Source: an uncultured Eubacterium sp. (GTDB lineage: Bacteria; Bacillota_A; Clostridia; Lachnospirales; Lachnospiraceae). Taken from it: a stretch of DNA of 64,000 bases. Location of the stretch: contig CAJUSH010000001.1 of assembly GCA_910589045.1 (NCBI GenBank), positions 87,501-151,500 of the forward strand. The letters are read 5' to 3'. Positions 41,040 to 49,337 of this stretch are shown here, one piece after another (positions within the stretch are counted from its first letter, which is position 1; every line of letters begins with the position of its first letter). Below the pieces are notes generated by a model. That model was not told the DNA's origin, did not search any database, and saw nothing but the letters and a program-made list of their open reading frames with translations. Made by a program: the position numbers and the translations under genes.

Positions 41040-43544
41040 ATGTTACAAAAAATGAAGCGTTTGCTGGCAGCCGCATGTGTGTTTGCTCTGGTAGCAAGTG
41101 TGCTTCCGACGGTTCCGGTTAAGGCAGCAGTACCGAAGTTCAAAAAAACAAATTCCGTTCTGTATGAGAACGGGGCCGGCAATGGAAAGTATACGTATAC
41201 GCTGCAGAATCTTACAAAGGGACAGATTGTGAAGTGGAGCGTGTCAGGTGAGGGAAAGGCATATGCGAGCGTAAAAAAAGCAAGCAAGACTGCCGCGAAG
41301 AGCACCATGGCAAATATTATTACCGTGAATACCAATGGAAAGACTGCCGCGAAGGATAAGAAGATCACCCTGACTGCAAAGGTATATTCCAAAACAGGAA
41401 AGCTGCAGTATACGGTTTCCACCTCGGCAAAGATCGGGGTCAAGCCCACAAAGCTGACGATTAAAGCGCCGAAGGAGGCGGACGGGCTGCTCACCGTGGG
41501 TGCGAGCTATGCGTTCAGCTACAAGCTGACCCCGGTGAATGCTACGAGCACAAATAAGTGGAGCGTGACCGGGGAGGACGGAAAGGACTATTCCTCATAT
41601 ATGAGCAGCGCAGGCGTTTTTAAGCCCTTAAAGGCCGGAACCTACACGATCAAGGCTTCCGCGATGATTGGAACAAAGGCACTCCAGACGGCGTCGATCG
41701 TGGTGGAGGTTGCGGACTACATCGTAAGTGCGAAGCAGACCGCAGCGAACAAGATCGAGGTCACTTATTCCGGCGACGTGCGGGGCGTTATGGAGGTCGA
41801 TGATTTTACCGTGACAAATGCGGCGGGTGCGGGCATTCTTGCGAAGAGCATGGATTTTTCCGAGGACGGCAAGAGCATGACGATCACGATGTATGCAAAT
41901 TTTAAGGACGGCGTGAGCTATTCCGTCACCGACGGTATGACGACGAAGGAGTTTAAGGCGAGCGTGGGTGTTCCGGTAAAGCTGGAAATACTCACCTACC
42001 AGTCGACGGTTGGCAAGGAGACGGCCATCGAGTATGCGATTTACGATAAGAATGGCATTGACGTCTCGAATGTCTATGATGGCAAGATCCAATACGAAGC
42101 GGAGGTGACGAACGGTTATCTCACCGACGAGAACAAGCTGATCATGAAAACGGTGGGTAAGACGGCTACGGTTACGCTGAAATATACAAGCAAGTCGGAC
42201 AGCAGCCTTGTACTGACCGATACGGACGTGATCACCTGCGTGGCTGCGGTTGCGTCGGAGCAGACGAATTTCACGCTGACGACGTCGACTGCTGCGCCGG
42301 ATTATTCGGCAGTGACCTACAAGGATAACCGCAAGGCAGCTATCGGGACGACCTACTATGCATACTTCCGGGCGCTGGACATGGACGGAAGCGAAATCAA
42401 GTACAGCTCGCTTTCCTATGAATCCTCGGATCCGGATACGCTTATCATAAATTCGGCGGGAAAGGTTACGCCGATCAAAAACGGCACCGTTAAGATTATC
42501 GTTACCGCTGCCTATGCGGGCGAAACCTATACATACAGCTATGACGTGACGATCACGGAGGCCGCTTATCTGAACAGCATTAAGCTGAGCACCGACCGGG
42601 TGAATATGTCAAACGTATACAACCCGGAGTATTACCAGTACATAGATGTGACTGCTACCGACCAGTACGGCGAGGAATTTTTGCTGGAGGGGGAGACTGC
42701 AAGCATCACGGACAACAACAACAGCTTTTACAAAGCAAATATTGCGACGTATGATACGGCGAACAACCGGATTTCGCTGCGCTCCTCCAATATTGCGAGC
42801 GGCACCTACTCCTACACACTGACGCTGACCTGCGGCGGAAAGAAGGCAACGGCAGGCTTTACGGTTGTCGTATCCTCGGTGCCGGTGACCGGAGAGACGA
42901 CCTATGAGATCGAGATAGACAAAAAGAGTGCGGATTTGTCACTGGGTAAGGATATTGTCGGAAATCAGTATGTGACCGTGCGCTTGGCGCAGTACCGGGG
43001 CGGTGTATTTGTCAGCTATACAAGCTTTTCCTCCGCGACCGTTACAAAGGGCGGCAATTATTATTCGACGGATCTGACTGCGGGGGGAACGTCAGCGGTG
43101 CAGAACCTGGCTGCCTCCAACCGTCTGTATTTGCAGATACTCAGTATTAACGCCGGTGTATGCCGTAAGGCGGAGACAGGCACGTATACGATATCCCTGC
43201 AGTATTATTCGACGGCTGACAGGGGCTACAAGACGCTGACGACCACGCTGACGCTGACGGATACCCAGGATATGCCGGATGTGCGCATTGACCGGACAAC
43301 CGCGACAAAGAGCTGCGGAACTGCTCTGGAGCTGGCACAGAACTGCTTAAGCCTTGACAACGGCACCATTTCGGAGTGCGTTGTGACCGGCGAGTCAGAG
43401 CCGGGCTCAAAGGTGCTTTTGAAGGCGGGCGACCAGATCAATATCCGTTCCGTTACCGTTGTTACAACGTACAAAATAGCGGACGGGCAGGATGTGACCG
43501 TGACGTATACGATATCAATCGGGAAAACACTGACAAATGGATAG
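41040..43544 (+). CDS. Large secreted Ig-like (BIG2-type) surface protein
   Basis: ATG 41040 after AGAAGGAGG gives 834 residues with a signal peptide (KRLLAAACVFALVASVLPTVPVKAA). The rest is a chain of beta-sandwich modules: LTKGQIVKWSVSGEGKAY, LTVGASYAFSYKLTPVNATSTNKWSV, a Big-like segment SSDPDTLIINSAGKVTPIKNGTVKIIVTA (~475-505) and later modules opening with SIKLSTDRVNMS and EIEIDKKSADLSLGK. No enzyme motif, LPXTG, SLH or choline-binding repeat is seen. It is best described as an extracellular structural or adhesive protein of unknown partner. It is monocistronic, with a conserved-leader promoter and a bidirectional terminator. Confidence 0.87.
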   Translation: MLQKMKRLLAAACVFALVASVLPTVPVKAAVPKFKKTNSVLYENGAGNGKYTYTLQNLTKGQIVKWSVSGEGKAYASVKKASKTAAKSTMANIITVNTNGKTAAKDKKITLTAKVYSKTGKLQYTVSTSAKIGVKPTKLTIKAPKEADGLLTVGASYAFSYKLTPVNATSTNKWSVTGEDGKDYSSYMSSAGVFKPLKAGTYTIKASAMIGTKALQTASIVVEVADYIVSAKQTAANKIEVTYSGDVRGVMEVDDFTVTNAAGAGILAKSMDFSEDGKSMTITMYANFKDGVSYSVTDGMTTKEFKASVGVPVKLEILTYQSTVGKETAIEYAIYDKNGIDVSNVYDGKIQYEAEVTNGYLTDENKLIMKTVGKTATVTLKYTSKSDSSLVLTDTDVITCVAAVASEQTNFTLTTSTAAPDYSAVTYKDNRKAAIGTTYYAYFRALDMDGSEIKYSSLSYESSDPDTLIINSAGKVTPIKNGTVKIIVTAAYAGETYTYSYDVTITEAAYLNSIKLSTDRVNMSNVYNPEYYQYIDVTATDQYGEEFLLEGETASITDNNNSFYKANIATYDTANNRISLRSSNIASGTYSYTLTLTCGGKKATAGFTVVVSSVPVTGETTYEIEIDKKSADLSLGKDIVGNQYVTVRLAQYRGGVFVSYTSFSSATVTKGGNYYSTDLTAGGTSAVQNLAASNRLYLQILSINAGVCRKAETGTYTISLQYYSTADRGYKTLTTTLTLTDTQDMPDVRIDRTTATKSCGTALELAQNCLSLDNGTISECVVTGESEPGSKVLLKAGDQINIRSVTVVTTYKIADGQDVTVTYTISIGKTLTNG

Positions 43545-43593
43545 CAGCGCCTGAAAATAATGACTGCACTGCGGTGAAATGGAAATACAGCAT

Positions 43594-43627
43594 AAAAAAA
43601 GAATCCTGCAAACAGGATTCTTTTTTT
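43594..43627. terminator. Bidirectional terminator between the Ig-like gene and tRNA-Ser
   Basis: A perfect 15-bp stem AAAAAAAGAATCCTG (43594-43608) / CAGGATTCTTTTTTT (43613-43627) with a CAAA loop gives a T tract on both strands. It ends the plus-strand gene and the minus-strand tRNA transcript. Confidence 0.95.
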
Positions 43628-43629
43628 AA

Positions 43630-43719
43630 CGGAGAGTATGGGATTCGAACCCACGTGCCCCTCTAAAAGGACAACTGCATTTCGAGTGCAGCTCGTTATG
43701 ACCACTTCGATAACTCTCC
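43630..43719 (-). tRNA. tRNA-Ser (anticodon CGA)
   Basis: The minus strand reads as a 90-nt class II tRNA: acceptor GGAGAGT/ACTCTCC with G at position 73, anticodon stem CTGCA/TGCAG with loop CTCGAAA (anticodon CGA), a long variable arm, and T arm GTGGG with TTCGAAT. CCA is not encoded. Confidence 0.95.
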
Positions 43720-43819
43720 GTATGATGTAACATCCTAATAATAGCGCAAAAGCTGCGGAAAATCAAGAACTGTATTGCAGATTTCCGCAGGGCCTGTGGC
43801 TTTTAATGATGAAACCGCA

Positions 43820-44233
43820 TCAGTTGTCATCTGTGAGATAGCGCATACGGTGTTCGTCGTTTTTGTTTCCCTTTATAGCGAAATAGGAGACGTCCTTGCT
43901 GCCGTTGAGCGCGCGCATGCACTCCGTACAGAGCGTACCGAAGGTGATCTGTGCACCGCAGCGAGCGCACTCGGTGCTGGTCACCTTGTTTTCCTCGGTG
44001 GCATATTCAATGCGGCCCTCCTTGATCCATTTACGCACCCTGCTCTGTGAAATGCCGAATACCTCCGCAAGCTCAAATTCAGTTACCTTATGGGCGCGTA
44101 TGTATTCGCGGATTTCCTTGAACAGTGCTTCCTCCTCACAGTTCGGACAGTATTCCTTTTCATAATCTGCGGGCAGCGGTCTGCTGCATACAATACAGGA
44201 TTTGTAATTTGCAAATTCTTTGTCACGACTCAT
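43820..44233 (-). CDS. Zinc-ribbon/HTH protein resembling flagellar regulator YvyF
   Basis: The 137-residue protein has an N-terminal four-Cys zinc-binding motif (CIVCSRPLP...YCPNCEEE), a helix-turn-helix (FELAEVFGISQSRVRKWIKEGRIEY) and a second Cys pair set (CARCGAQITFGTLCTECM). This order matches the TIGR03826/YvyF family seen in flagellar regions, but no flagellar gene is in the window, so a general DNA-binding regulator is equally possible. RBS AAGGAGG precedes the start on the minus strand. Confidence 0.8.
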   Translation of the reverse strand: MSRDKEFANYKSCIVCSRPLPADYEKEYCPNCEEEALFKEIREYIRAHKVTEFELAEVFGISQSRVRKWIKEGRIEYATEENKVTSTECARCGAQITFGTLCTECMRALNGSKDVSYFAIKGNKNDEHRMRYLTDDN

Positions 44234-44283
44234 CGGATTTCCTCCTTACATTTATTTCAGATTTCTTTTCCATATATGTTTGC

Positions 44284-44312
44284 TTGTGCCATCAGACAAA
44301 TTGTGTTAGAAT
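44284..44312 (+). promoter_or_regulatory. Promoter of the divergent PAP2-family gene
   Basis: TTGTGC (44284-44289), 17 bases, TAGAAT (44307-44312). Confidence 0.5.
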
Positions 44313-44378
44313 AGACAAAGTTATGATAAAAATGTACCAAAACAGTTACACTATTATATCGGAAGAGGAAAAAAATAA

Positions 44379-44846
44379 ATGACAGTACAACTGTTTTTTT
44401 CGCAATTGTTTCGCAATCAGGTGTTGATGAGCGGCATAGCAGGCTGGTTTGCGGCACAATTCAGCAAAACCGTAATCTATGCGCTGCTCAATCATAAGCT
44501 GGATATCAGCCGTTTCTGGGGAGACGGCGGGATGCCGTCGGCACATTCCGCGACCGTCAGCTGTATGGCGGTAACGGCAGGGATTGTGTTCGGCGTGTCG
44601 TCGTTTCCGTTTGCAATCTGTGTGATGCTGGCGTTCATCACAATGCGCGACGCCATGGGCGTGCGCCTTGAGACGGGCAAGCAGGCACGGATGCTCAACG
44701 AGATGCTGCAGCTTTTTTCAAAAGATAATCCGGGGCTGCCGGAGGAGCGCTTAAAGGAATTTGTCGGGCACACTCCCGTGCAGGTTCTCGCCGGATGCAT
44801 CGTGGGATGCGTCATGGCAGTTCTGTTGAATTTTCTGTATTTATAA
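44379..44846 (+). CDS. Divergent PAP2-family (DUF212) membrane protein
   Basis: The 155-residue protein matches the DUF212/divergent PAP2 plan: WFAAQFSKTVIYALLNHKLDISRFWGDGGMPSAHSATVS, where the GMPSAHSA motif corresponds to the PAP2 phosphatase signature, then MRDAMGVRLETGKQARMLNEML and FVGHTPVQVLAGCIVG. Several transmembrane helices are evident. Substrates are unknown, though lipid phosphates are plausible. RBS GGAAGAGG precedes ATG 44379. The stop overlaps the convergent gene by 6 bases, and no separate terminator lies between them. Confidence 0.9.
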   Translation: MTVQLFFSQLFRNQVLMSGIAGWFAAQFSKTVIYALLNHKLDISRFWGDGGMPSAHSATVSCMAVTAGIVFGVSSFPFAICVMLAFITMRDAMGVRLETGKQARMLNEMLQLFSKDNPGLPEERLKEFVGHTPVQVLAGCIVGCVMAVLLNFLYL

Positions 44847-45308
44847 CCCGTAATCTTTGCCGATCTCCACACCAAGTGCGCGTATATGCCCCTTTAAGGT
44901 ATAGGTGGTGACGGTAACCTTAAGCTGTACCGAGCTGCACGCAACGGGGGTAAATATAATGTAGTTATTATCCCCTTTGCGGAACGGCAGCGACATGGAG
45001 GATTCATCCTTTTCCTTCAGCGTATCGGCATTGATCTGCTTTCTTCCGTTTCCGGAGCTGCCCTTGATTAAAACCTTCGCCTCATTCTGGTCTGCGAGGG
45101 ATGCGCCGATGACATCAATTTTGATATGGGCACGGACATCCTTGTCGGCTTCGAATTTCCACTGGGCGAGAGAGTTTCCCGAGAGCGTGAAGCTCTGGGA
45201 TGCCGAGCGGCTGTAGATGCCGTCCTCGCCGTGGATAAAGATGTAGCCGCTGATTCCGGCTGCCGCAACAAATGCAATTGCAAGTATAATTGCTACAATC
45301 TTTTTCAT
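44841..45308 (-). CDS. Hypothetical exported protein with N-terminal membrane anchor
   Basis: The 155-residue protein starts after GGAGGGATTGAA and opens with a signal anchor (KKIVAIILAIAFVAAAGISGYIFI). The exported ~125 residues look all-beta (SFTLSGNSLAQWKFEADKDVRAHIKIDVIG, NNYIIFTPVACSSVQLKVTVTTYTL). No family is recognised. It lies 54 bases downstream of pyrG on the same strand and its 3' end overlaps the convergent PAP2-like gene. Confidence 0.7.
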   Translation of the reverse strand: MKKIVAIILAIAFVAAAGISGYIFIHGEDGIYSRSASQSFTLSGNSLAQWKFEADKDVRAHIKIDVIGASLADQNEAKVLIKGSSGNGRKQINADTLKEKDESSMSLPFRKGDNNYIIFTPVACSSVQLKVTVTTYTLKGHIRALGVEIGKDYGL

Positions 45309-45362
45309 TTCAATCCCTCCAAATGTAAATTTGAAAGCCCGGGGGCCGCAACAATGCTGCAG

Positions 45363-46973
45363 CTATCGGCGGCTCTGACAGGCAAGTGCAGCCTCCACAA
45401 AGCCGCTGAAGAGCGGATGCGGGCGGTTCGGCCGGGATTTCAGCTCCGGGTGCGCCTGTGTCGCCACAAACCATGGATGGTCCGGCTGCTCGATCATCTC
45501 AACGATCCGTCCGTCGGGGGAAATCCCGCACAGGCTCATGCCGTTTTGCGTCAAGACGGCGCGGAAATCATTGTTTACCTCGTAGCGATGACGGTGCCGC
45601 TCGTGGATGATATCGGTCTCGTAGAGACGGCGGGCCAAGGAGCGTTCGCTCAGCTGGCACGGATAGGAGCCGAGACGCAGCGTGCCCCCGATATCGCCGT
45701 CTGCATCCTGGTCGGGCATAAGCGCGATGACCGGGTGTGCCGTCTGCGGGTCAAGCTCGATGCTGTGGGCATCGTGTATGCCGCACACGTTTTTGGCAAA
45801 TTCAATGATGGCAACCTGCATGCCCAGACACAGCCCAAGATAAGGGATCCTGTTTTCCCGGGCATAGCGGCAGGCGATGATCATGCCCTCGACGCCGCGG
45901 GTGCCGAAGCCCCCGGGTACAAGGATGCCGCTTACGTCCCCGAGCATTTCCTTCACATTATCGTCCGTCACAAGCTCGGAGTCCACCCATTTGATGTTGA
46001 CCGTGGAGCGGCTTGCGATACCGCCGTGCTTCAATGCCTCCACAACGGAGATGTAGGCGTCGTGGAGCTGTGTGTATTTTCCAACGAGTGCGACGGTGAC
46101 ATCCTTGTCGGGATGGCGCAGTGCGTCAACCATATCGATCCAGTCGTTGAGATCCGGCTCGGGACATTCCAGATGCAGGCACTCACAGGCCACCTTTGCG
46201 AGATTCTCCTTTTCCATGGCAAGGGGCGCTTCGTATAGATACTCCACGTCGAGGTTTTGCAGGACGTGGGATCCGGGCACATTACAGAAAAGCGCGATCT
46301 TATCCTTTAATCCCTGGTCAAGCTCGTGCTCGCTGCGGCAGACGATAACATCCGGCTGGATACCCATGCCCTGCAGCTCCTTGACCGATGCCTGTGTGGG
46401 CTTTGTCTTGAGCTCGCCGGAGGCGCTGATGTAGGGGATCAGCGTCACGTGGATGAGCATGGCGTTCTCCCGGCCCACCTCGTGCTGAAACTGGCGGATG
46501 GACTCTAAAAACGGCTGGCTCTCGATGTCGCCTACGGTGCCGCCTACCTCAATGATGGCAATATGTGTGTCATCAGAGGTGAAATTTCTATAAAATCTGC
46601 TTTTAATTTCGTTTGTCACATGGGGAATTACCTGGACGGTTCCGCCGCCATAATCGCCGCGGCGTTCCTTCTGCAGTACGGACCAGTAGATTTTTCCGGT
46701 TGTAACATTTGAATTTTTGGTTAAACTCTCATCAATAAAACGCTCGTAATGTCCCAGGTCGAGATCCGTCTCGGCTCCGTCGTCCGTGACGAAAACCTCT
46801 CCGTGCTGGATCGGGTTCATCGTTCCGGGATCGATATTGATGTAGGGATCAAATTTCTGCATAGTTACTGTGTAGCCCCGCGCCTTGAGCAGACGTCCGA
46901 GGGATGCGGCAGTAATACCCTTGCCGAGACCGGAAACAACGCCACCGGTGACAAATACATATTTTACGGGCAT
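45363..46973 (-). CDS. pyrG: CTP synthase
   Basis: The start at 46973 (MPVKYVFVTGGVVSGLGKG, 536 residues) is chosen because AGGAGG lies about 8 bases upstream; a longer frame has no RBS. The N-terminal synthetase domain has the P-loop VSGLGKGITAASLG and the conserved DPYINIDPGTMNP..HGEVFVTDDG. The C-terminal glutaminase domain has GGFGTRGVEGMI, the nucleophile in YLGLCLGMQVAIIEF, and a late His (HPELKSRP). It makes CTP from UTP, ATP and glutamine. The 5' leader can fold into two competing hairpins (47011-47053). Confidence 0.97.
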   Translation of the reverse strand: MPVKYVFVTGGVVSGLGKGITAASLGRLLKARGYTVTMQKFDPYINIDPGTMNPIQHGEVFVTDDGAETDLDLGHYERFIDESLTKNSNVTTGKIYWSVLQKERRGDYGGGTVQVIPHVTNEIKSRFYRNFTSDDTHIAIIEVGGTVGDIESQPFLESIRQFQHEVGRENAMLIHVTLIPYISASGELKTKPTQASVKELQGMGIQPDVIVCRSEHELDQGLKDKIALFCNVPGSHVLQNLDVEYLYEAPLAMEKENLAKVACECLHLECPEPDLNDWIDMVDALRHPDKDVTVALVGKYTQLHDAYISVVEALKHGGIASRSTVNIKWVDSELVTDDNVKEMLGDVSGILVPGGFGTRGVEGMIIACRYARENRIPYLGLCLGMQVAIIEFAKNVCGIHDAHSIELDPQTAHPVIALMPDQDADGDIGGTLRLGSYPCQLSERSLARRLYETDIIHERHRHRYEVNNDFRAVLTQNGMSLCGISPDGRIVEMIEQPDHPWFVATQAHPELKSRPNRPHPLFSGFVEAALACQSRR

Positions 46974-47010
46974 GATACGTTCCTCCTGAGTAATTTGTAA
47001 AATTGCGGTT

Positions 47011-47053
47011 TGTCCGGAGCCGGACACAAATCGTCTGTCAATTGTCCGGGCTC
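47011..47053 (-). promoter_or_regulatory. pyrG leader with two mutually exclusive hairpins
   Basis: TGTCCGG-AG-CCGGACA (47011-47026) is a perfect hairpin. The segment GAGCCGGACA (47017-47026) can instead pair with TGTCCGGGCTC (47043-47053) with one bulged base. On the minus strand the small hairpin is the downstream one and is followed by a short T-containing run (AATTTT). Attenuation is possible but not proven. Confidence 0.35.
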
Positions 47054-47162
47054 TGAGCAATTATTTACATTATACATCCCGCAGAAAAAGAAATCTACCG
47101 GAATCTGAAAGAATTTTCACAAATATTTTAGAAAATGTTTAGAAAAACAGGGAAACTATATA

Positions 47163-47191
47163 TTGAAATCAAAGGGGTTTGCTCTTATAAT
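47163..47191 (+). promoter_or_regulatory. Promoter of ftsH
   Basis: TTGAAA (47163-47168), 17 bases, TATAAT (47186-47191). Its position rules out the in-frame TTG at 47163 and ATG at 47190 as natural start codons and supports ATG 47241. Confidence 0.8.
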
Positions 47192-47240
47192 GTTAAGAAG
47201 TGCTTTAACACAAGTTAAGAAACAGAAAGTTGGTACATGT

Positions 47241-49337
47241 ATGGAAAACAGCAATTTCGGAGGCGGAAACGGCAATCCGAATAACAGCAATCACGGCAAT
47301 AACAATAACGGCGGGGGCGGAAATAACAACGGCTCCCGCAACAACCGCAACGGCCAGATGGTCATGATGTTCGTGCTGATCACACTGGTTGCGCTGCTTT
47401 TTATGAGTCTCATCAGCAAGTGGCAGACGCAGATGACGGCGAAGGAGATTACTTACACCGAGTTTATGGAGATGGTGGAAAAGGGCGAGGTGGAGAGCGT
47501 CGAGCTGAACGCCCAGCAGATCGATATCACGCCGAAGAAGGCCAATGACGAGGTGCTCACGAGTACCTACTACACCGGATATGTGGGTGATGATGACCTG
47601 ATCCCTATTTTAAAGGAAGCGAAGGTTTCCATCAAGGGCGAGATACCCGACAATACCGCGGGCTGGATCTATAATATTGTAAGCTTCCTGCTTCCGCTGG
47701 TGCTGCTCTGGGCGCTGATGGCGTTCCTCATGAAGCGCATGGGCGGTTCCATGAGCGTGGGGAAAAGTACGGCGAAGATTTATGTGGAAAAGAAAACAGG
47801 TGTTACCTTTAAGGATGTAGCGGGGCAGGACGAGGCGAAGGAGTCCCTGCAGGAGGTCGTGGATTTCCTGCACAATCCGAAAAAATATACGCAGATCGGT
47901 GCGAAGCTGCCAAAGGGAGCACTGCTTGTAGGCCCTCCCGGAACCGGAAAGACCCTGCTCGCAAAGGCGGTGGCCGGAGAAGCGGGTGTGCCGTTCTTCT
48001 CTCTGGCAGGCTCCGATTTTGTGGAGATGTTTGTGGGTGTCGGCGCTTCCCGTGTGCGGGATCTGTTTAAGGAGGCGCAGAAGCAGGCGCCGTGTATCAT
48101 TTTTATCGACGAGATCGATGCCATCGGAAAGAGCCGTGATACCCGCTACGGCGGCAACGACGAGCGGGAGCAGACGCTAAACCAGCTCCTTGCGGAGATG
48201 GACGGCTTTGATACATCCAAGGGACTGCTCATACTGGCGGCGACCAACCGGCCCGAGGTGCTTGATAAGGCGCTGCTGCGTCCGGGGCGCTTTGACCGCC
48301 GGATTATCGTAGATAAGCCCGACCAGAAGGGCCGCCTGGAAACGCTGCGCGTGCACTCCAAGGATGTAAAGATGGACGAATCGGTGGATCTGGAGGCGAT
48401 CGCCCTGGCATCCGCGGGACTGGTAGGCTCCGACCTCGCCAATATTATCAATGAGGCGGCTATCAACGCGGTGAAGCACAGCCGCGCCTTTGTCAACCAG
48501 AGCGATCTGTTCGAAGCGTTCGAGATCGTGGCAGTGGGCGGCAAGGAAAAGAAGGACCGCACGATGAGTGACCAGGAGCGCAAGATCGTGGCATACCACG
48601 AGGTGGGTCATGCGATGGTTGCGGCATTGCAGAAAAATACCGAGCCGGTGCAGAAGATCACAATCGTGCCCCGGACGATGGGTGCGCTCGGCTATACGCT
48701 GCAGACGCCGGAGGAGGAGAAGTTCTTACAGACGAAGGAGGAGCTGATCGCCAAGATCAACACGTATATGGCGGGCCGTGCCGCGGAGGAGCTTGTATTC
48801 CATTCTGCCACGAGCGGAGCCGCCAACGATATCGAGATGGCGACGCGCATTGCCCGCGCCATGGTGACGCAGTACGGCATGTCGGATGAGTTTGGCATGA
48901 TGAGCCTGGAGTCCGTGGAGAACCGCTACCTGGATGGTCGTCCGGTCTTAAACTGCGGCGAGGAGACGGCGGCGCAGATTGATAAGGTCATCCAGCGGAT
49001 GATCAAGACCGCTTATGCGGACGCAATCCGGATGCTGGAGGAAAACCGTGAGATTCTGGACCGCATTTCCGATCATCTCTACGACAAGGAGACGATCACC
49101 GGCAAGGAGTTTATGAAGATCTTCCGGGAGATGAAGGGACTGCCTGAGCCGGACGGCGACAAGGAGGCGGCTGGCGAAGGCGGGAGAGACGAGAAGCCTG
49201 TCGAGACGCAGGTTGCTGACGTGATCTACGTGGGACCGTCGGATGCGTGCGATATCGCGGCACCGCAGACGGAAACCGATGCGGCGGATTGTATGACGCC
49301 GCAGGCAGACGAGAAGGATGAAGGCAATGGCATTTGA
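47241..49337 (+). CDS. ftsH: ATP-dependent zinc metalloprotease FtsH
   Basis: ATG 47241 is used because a promoter occupies the upstream in-frame starts; the product has 698 residues. Residues 1-38 are an Asn/Gly-rich segment before the first transmembrane helix (~42-58). An external domain and second helix (~145-165) follow. The AAA+ module has GPPGTGKTLLAKA (~231), FIDEIDAIG and NRPEVLDKALLRPGRFDRR. The protease has HEVGHAMVA (zinc site, ~452). The C-terminal ~65 residues are an acidic extension. FtsH degrades misfolded membrane proteins and regulators such as sporulation factors. Its end overlaps uvrC by 20 bases. Confidence 0.96.
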   Translation: MENSNFGGGNGNPNNSNHGNNNNGGGGNNNGSRNNRNGQMVMMFVLITLVALLFMSLISKWQTQMTAKEITYTEFMEMVEKGEVESVELNAQQIDITPKKANDEVLTSTYYTGYVGDDDLIPILKEAKVSIKGEIPDNTAGWIYNIVSFLLPLVLLWALMAFLMKRMGGSMSVGKSTAKIYVEKKTGVTFKDVAGQDEAKESLQEVVDFLHNPKKYTQIGAKLPKGALLVGPPGTGKTLLAKAVAGEAGVPFFSLAGSDFVEMFVGVGASRVRDLFKEAQKQAPCIIFIDEIDAIGKSRDTRYGGNDEREQTLNQLLAEMDGFDTSKGLLILAATNRPEVLDKALLRPGRFDRRIIVDKPDQKGRLETLRVHSKDVKMDESVDLEAIALASAGLVGSDLANIINEAAINAVKHSRAFVNQSDLFEAFEIVAVGGKEKKDRTMSDQERKIVAYHEVGHAMVAALQKNTEPVQKITIVPRTMGALGYTLQTPEEEKFLQTKEELIAKINTYMAGRAAEELVFHSATSGAANDIEMATRIARAMVTQYGMSDEFGMMSLESVENRYLDGRPVLNCGEETAAQIDKVIQRMIKTAYADAIRMLEENREILDRISDHLYDKETITGKEFMKIFREMKGLPEPDGDKEAAGEGGRDEKPVETQVADVIYVGPSDACDIAAPQTETDAADCMTPQADEKDEGNGI

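Noticed and set aside
45126..46238. 370-codon open frame on the plus strand
   Set aside because: It is antisense to pyrG and its neighbour, and has no RBS or family features.
47163..47240. N-terminal extension of FtsH from TTG 47163
   Set aside because: The codons coincide with a TTGAAA-17-TATAAT promoter and lack an RBS.
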